A stretch of 64,000 bases of DNA from Oceanicaulis sp. BBD 1991-10 (GTDB taxonomy: Bacteria > Pseudomonadota > Alphaproteobacteria > Caulobacterales > Maricaulaceae), in NCBI GenBank assembly GCA_001657295.1, contig LYSW01000005.1:85749-149748 (forward strand), given 5' to 3'. Position 1 is the first letter of the stretch, and the number at the start of each line of letters is the position of its first letter. The translations under genes and the position numbers were made by a program. The notes under the pieces were generated by a model. It made no database searches, was not told the DNA's origin, and saw only the letters and a list, made by a program, of their open reading frames with translations. This document shows, in pieces, positions 61,003 to 64,000 of the stretch.

Positions 61003-63308
61003 GGCGCATCCTCCACAAAGCTGGCGACGACCTTTTTCGTTCCGGCTTTGTCGAACGCGACGGTCAGCTTTGCGCCGTCGGTCACTTTGACCACGCCATA
61101 GCCGAATTTCTGGTGAAAGACCCGGTCGCCAGGCCGCCATTTCGAGCTGCCGCCGACGGCGTTGGCGTCGCCGCTCTCAATCAGCTGGGCCTGGCCTTCT
61201 ATGACCCCGGGATCGGCGCGGCGGCCGGCCGCTTTGCTGGCCTGAAAACGCTTCCATCCCGGGCTTTCATAGCTGGACTTGAAGGGGTCGGCCGCGGCGG
61301 TGGAGTCCTGAAAGCCGGGGCCGGCGTCGTAATAGCCCGTTTCCGACTTGGCTTCGCAGTGCTCGGCGGGAAGCTCGTCGATGAAGCGGGAGGGAATGAC
61401 CGACTGCCAACGCCCGAAGATCATCCGGTTGGCCGTGAAGCTGATGACCGCTTTCTCCCGAGCGCGGGTAAGCCCGACATAGGCGAGGCGCCGCTCCTCT
61501 TCGAGGGCGGCGGCGCCGCCTTCATCCATGGAGCGCTGGGAAGGGAAGACCGTCTCCTCCCAGCCGGGCAGAAAGACCAGGGGAAACTCCAGGCCTTTCG
61601 CCGCGTGCAGCGTCATCACCGAGACTTCGTCGCCATCCTCTGCACGATCGGCGTCGGAGACCAGGGCGATATGCTCCAGGAAGGCCTCCAGGCTGTCGAA
61701 TTCGCCCATGGAACGGATCAGCTCTTTGAGATTGTCGAGCCGGCCGGCCGCTTGCGGGCTTTTGTCCTCGCGCCACATGGCGGTGTAGCCGCTTTCATCC
61801 AGGATGATCTCGGCGAGCTCGTCATGGCGCATGGTTTGGGCCTGCTCGCGCCAGCGGGCGAGATCGCGCAGGAAGACGGTCAGGCTGGTGCGCGCCTTGC
61901 CGCGGATTTCATCCGTCTGGGTCATCAAACGCGCGGCTTCGGCCATGGCGACGCGGGCGGACCGGGCGGCGACTGCGATCTTCTGCACGCTGGTGTCCCC
62001 AATGCCGCGCTTGGGCGTATTCACCACGCGCTCGAACGCCAGATCATCGCTCTCCGACCGCACCAGACGCAGATAGGCCAGCGCGTCGCGGATCTCCGCG
62101 CGCTCGAAGAAGCGCGGGCCGCCGATGACCTTGTAGGGCAGACCCAGCATGATGAAGCGGTCTTCAAAGGCGCGCATCTGCCAGGACGCCCGGACCAGCA
62201 CCGCGATGTCGGCATGATCGCCGCCGCGGCGCACATGGGCTTCGATCTCGTCGGCGATGAAGCGCGCTTCCGCTTCTCCATCCCAGAGCCCGGAGACTTG
62301 AACTTTTTCGCCCGGATCGTCTTCGGTCCACAGCGTCTTGCCCAGGCGCGCCTTGTTGGCGGTGATCAGGCCCGAGGCGGCGGCCAGGATATTGCCGGTG
62401 GAGCGGTAATTGCGCTCCAGCCGGATTACGACGGCGCCCGGGAAATCAGTCTCAAAGCGCAGGATGTTGTCCACCTCAGCGCCACGCCAGCCATAGATGG
62501 ACTGGTCGTCATCACCCACGCAGCACAGATTGTTCGAACCGCGCGCGAGCAGGCGCAGCCATAAATACTGCGCCACGTTGGTGTCCTGATATTCATCGAC
62601 CAGGATGTATTTGAAGCGGCGGTGGAATTCCGCCAGCACGTCCTCGTGCCGGGTGAAGACGGTGATGCAATGCATCAGCAAATCACCGAAATCACAGGCG
62701 TTCAGAACGGAGAGCCGTTCCTGATACAGCGCGTAGAGCTCGCCGGCGCGGCCTTCTGCGAAGCTCCACTTGTCCTCTTCCGGGATTTTGTCGGGCGTCA
62801 GGGCGCGGTTCTTCCAGCCGTCGACCAGGCTCGCGAAATAGCGCGGCGCCCAGCGCTTGGTGTCGATCTGTTCCGCTTCCAGGATCTGCTTGATCAGGCG
62901 CAGCTGATCGTCGGTGTCCAAAATGGTGAAGCTGGATTTCAGGCCCGCCAGCTCGGCATGGCGGCGCAGGATCTGGGCGGAGATGGAGTGGAAGGTGCCC
63001 AGCCAGGGCAGGCCCTCGACCTGCTCGCCGATCAGCGCGCCGACCCGCTCTTTCATCTCCCGCGCGGCCTTGTTGGTGAAGGTCACCGACAGGATTTGCC
63101 AGGGCTGGGCTTTGCCGGTGCGCAATATGTGCGCCAGCCGCGTGGTCAGCACGCGTGTCTTGCCGGTGCCCGCGCCGGCCAGCACCAGCACCGGACCTTC
63201 CGTGGTCTCCACCGCCTGGCGCTGCTCGGGATTCAGCCCGTCCAGATAAGCCGGTTCGCCGCCCTGAGGGCGGGCCATGGCCTGTTGTGACAGAGGAATG
63301 GACGCCAT
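60999..63308 (-). CDS. uvrD: UvrD/PcrA-type DNA helicase
   Basis: 769 residues of superfamily 1A: Walker A LAGAGTGKTRVLTTRLAHIL, motif II DEYQDTN, motif III VGDDDQSIYGWRGA, motif V MTLHAAKGLEFP and motif VI VGLTRAREKAV. The C-terminal region (about 700-769) has WRPGDRVFHQKFGYGVVKV, a Tudor-like RNA-polymerase-binding module found in UvrD/PcrA. It acts in nucleotide-excision and mismatch repair. First in a minus-strand run with two further genes. Confidence 0.95.
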   Translation of the reverse strand: MASIPLSQQAMARPQGGEPAYLDGLNPEQRQAVETTEGPVLVLAGAGTGKTRVLTTRLAHILRTGKAQPWQILSVTFTNKAAREMKERVGALIGEQVEGLPWLGTFHSISAQILRRHAELAGLKSSFTILDTDDQLRLIKQILEAEQIDTKRWAPRYFASLVDGWKNRALTPDKIPEEDKWSFAEGRAGELYALYQERLSVLNACDFGDLLMHCITVFTRHEDVLAEFHRRFKYILVDEYQDTNVAQYLWLRLLARGSNNLCCVGDDDQSIYGWRGAEVDNILRFETDFPGAVVIRLERNYRSTGNILAAASGLITANKARLGKTLWTEDDPGEKVQVSGLWDGEAEARFIADEIEAHVRRGGDHADIAVLVRASWQMRAFEDRFIMLGLPYKVIGGPRFFERAEIRDALAYLRLVRSESDDLAFERVVNTPKRGIGDTSVQKIAVAARSARVAMAEAARLMTQTDEIRGKARTSLTVFLRDLARWREQAQTMRHDELAEIILDESGYTAMWREDKSPQAAGRLDNLKELIRSMGEFDSLEAFLEHIALVSDADRAEDGDEVSVMTLHAAKGLEFPLVFLPGWEETVFPSQRSMDEGGAAALEEERRLAYVGLTRAREKAVISFTANRMIFGRWQSVIPSRFIDELPAEHCEAKSETGYYDAGPGFQDSTAAADPFKSSYESPGWKRFQASKAAGRRADPGVIEGQAQLIESGDANAVGGSSKWRPGDRVFHQKFGYGVVKVTDGAKLTVAFDKAGTKKVVASFVEDAP

Positions 63309-63404
63309 GACGCAAAGGCTTCCGAGCTAGCGATTCGAACAGGAGAACGAAACTAGCACGCGGACGGAAGAAGGGCAGGGGGGCGGGGCGCTCGGACGCG
63401 TTCA

Positions 63405-63434
63405 TTGACATCATTTAGATGTTTAGCTAAATGA
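63405..63434 (+). promoter_or_regulatory. Promoter with overlapping inverted-repeat operator
   Basis: TTGACA (63405-63410), a 17-nt spacer and TAAATG (63428-63433) form a sigma-70 promoter. A perfect inverted repeat TCATTTAG-N8-CTAAATGA (63411-63418 and 63427-63434) spans the spacer and -10. A repressor bound here would block its own promoter, 7 bp before the start of the regulator gene. Confidence 0.7.
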
Positions 63435-63440
63435 CTTATC

Positions 63441-63770
63441 ATGAGTTCGGTTTTCAAAGCCCTGTCTGATCCCACGCGCCGGGAAGTGTTGTCGCTGCTT
63501 CGCCAGGGGCCGCTGTCCGCGGGTGAGATTTCCGCGCAGTTCAACGTGTCGCGTCCGACCATGTCGGCGCATTTCGCGGTGCTGCGCGAAGCCGGTCTGG
63601 TGACCAGCGAGAAGCAGGGCAAATCGGTGATTTACGAGCTTCAGATGTCGGTTCTGGAAGAGGCCTTGCTGGGTTTCGCCCAGGGTTTTGGGCTGGAGCT
63701 GAAAGACACAGGGAATGGCGGGCCGGCTGATCCGGCCGCCGCAAAAGACTCCGAAGAGGACATGCCATGA
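63441..63770 (+). CDS. SdpR-like autorepressor (ArsR family)
   Basis: 109 residues: winged helix with FKALSDPTRREVLSLLRQGPLSAGEISAQF, then NVSRPTMSAHFAVLREAGLV as recognition helix, and SEKQGKSVIYELQMSVLEE at the wing. It lacks metal-sensing cysteines and matches the autorepressor SdpR group. Its promoter carries an overlapping inverted repeat, fitting autorepression. The next gene begins in its stop (ATGA) and looks like a membrane partner. Confidence 0.88.
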   Translation: MSSVFKALSDPTRREVLSLLRQGPLSAGEISAQFNVSRPTMSAHFAVLREAGLVTSEKQGKSVIYELQMSVLEEALLGFAQGFGLELKDTGNGGPADPAAAKDSEEDMP

Positions 63771-64000
63771 CGCAGCTCGCCAAAGAGCACGTGCTCAAAT
63801 CCTTCGTCATTCCGTTCGGTCTGGTGGCCGGGGTGTTTTTCGCGATCGCGATCGGCCTGGCGACGGGCCTGATCGAAGGCGAATTCGGCAGGCGTCTGGC
63901 GGCGGCCATGATGGGCCTGTTGGTCGCGATTTGCGGCAATGTATTGCCGAAAGTGGCGCGCCGGCTCGAGATGACGCGGGAGACCGCGGCCGCCTATGCC
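63767..64000 (+). CDS. Membrane protein, SdpI-like (5' part)
   Basis: The reading frame is open to the window end; 78 residues are seen. Two hydrophobic segments (about 13-32 and 43-60) are followed by CGNVLPKVARRLE, which resembles the GNxLPK motif of SdpI-type membrane proteins. It starts at ATG 63767 overlapping the repressor stop, so the pair is probably an autorepressor with a membrane partner, as in the SdpR-SdpI arrangement. The rest of the gene is outside the window and the call rests on this short motif. Confidence 0.5.
   Translation, partial: MTQLAKEHVLKSFVIPFGLVAGVFFAIAIGLATGLIEGEFGRRLAAAMMGLLVAICGNVLPKVARRLEMTRETAAAYA

Overview
The window reads as one chromosomal stretch of a GC-rich marine-type alphaproteobacterium. 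The best guess is a stalked or prosthecate-type relative of Maricaulis, Oceanicaulis or Hyphomonas. This is inferred from the gene set: a Caulobacter-style cpaABCDEF-tadBC pilus locus, alphaproteobacterial DnaX, GshA and SRP RNA, a fused aspartate kinase/diaminopimelate decarboxylase, and the DapD/DapE succinylase branch. No taxonomic search was possible. Most genes are ordinary housekeeping genes packed into short, often ATGA-overlapping operons. Shine-Dalgarno motifs such as GGAG or GAGG are common.

Layout. 1-10957: tail of an outer-membrane protein, nrdB behind NrdR-like boxes, an orphan ABC membrane domain, the LysC-LysA fusion, AMP nucleosidase behind a 25-codon leader ORF, a tyrosine-phosphatase-like enzyme, and pabB-pabC. 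10954-23285: Tad/Cpa pilus cluster, with TadE-like pseudopilins and a stand-alone secretin N-domain protein on the minus strand, then flp, cpaA, cpaB, cpaC, cpaD, cpaE, cpaF, tadB, tadC on the plus strand, and a TadD-like TPR lipoprotein. 23399-27349: leucyl aminopeptidase, an NlpC/P60 gene interrupted by an in-frame stop, dapE and a membrane protein. 27406-30754: divergent DUF6607 lipoprotein and haem-type TonB receptor. 30846-33773: VOC protein, ybaB, dnaX, the 4.5S SRP RNA and a small gene with a Fur-like box. 33949-40187: outer-membrane barrel, nudC, membrane cytochrome c, recR, a membrane protein, an esterase, and an SDR/ArsR-type divergent pair with tandem operators. 40165-45916: dapD, HAD nucleotidase, DUF1036 protein, engB, yidC, rnpA, rpmH. 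46049-55413: GST/HxlR pair, serine hydrolase, TVP38-family protein with a flavin disulfide oxidoreductase and a histidine kinase, ubiA, rsmE and a frameshifted gshA. 58522-64000: prmA, a lipoprotein hydrolase, a small exported protein, uvrD and an SdpR/SdpI-like pair.

The accessory region is 55414-58540. It holds an AT-rich two-gene module, a DUF262 (ParB/GmrS-like) protein followed by a HEPN RNase-like protein with an RX4H motif. This is the best candidate for a defence or abortive-infection system in the window. It is followed by a 3' relic of a second prmA, an arsR-arsI pair and a chain of short hairpins next to the intact prmA, which together suggest repeated recombination at this site.

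Several start sites are unusual. engB appears to use CTG overlapping the yidC stop, and rnpA has no AUG or GUG start and an open frame that runs through all of rpmH. Two genes, gshA (single-base frameshift) and the NlpC/P60 gene (TAA), look broken or carry sequence errors.
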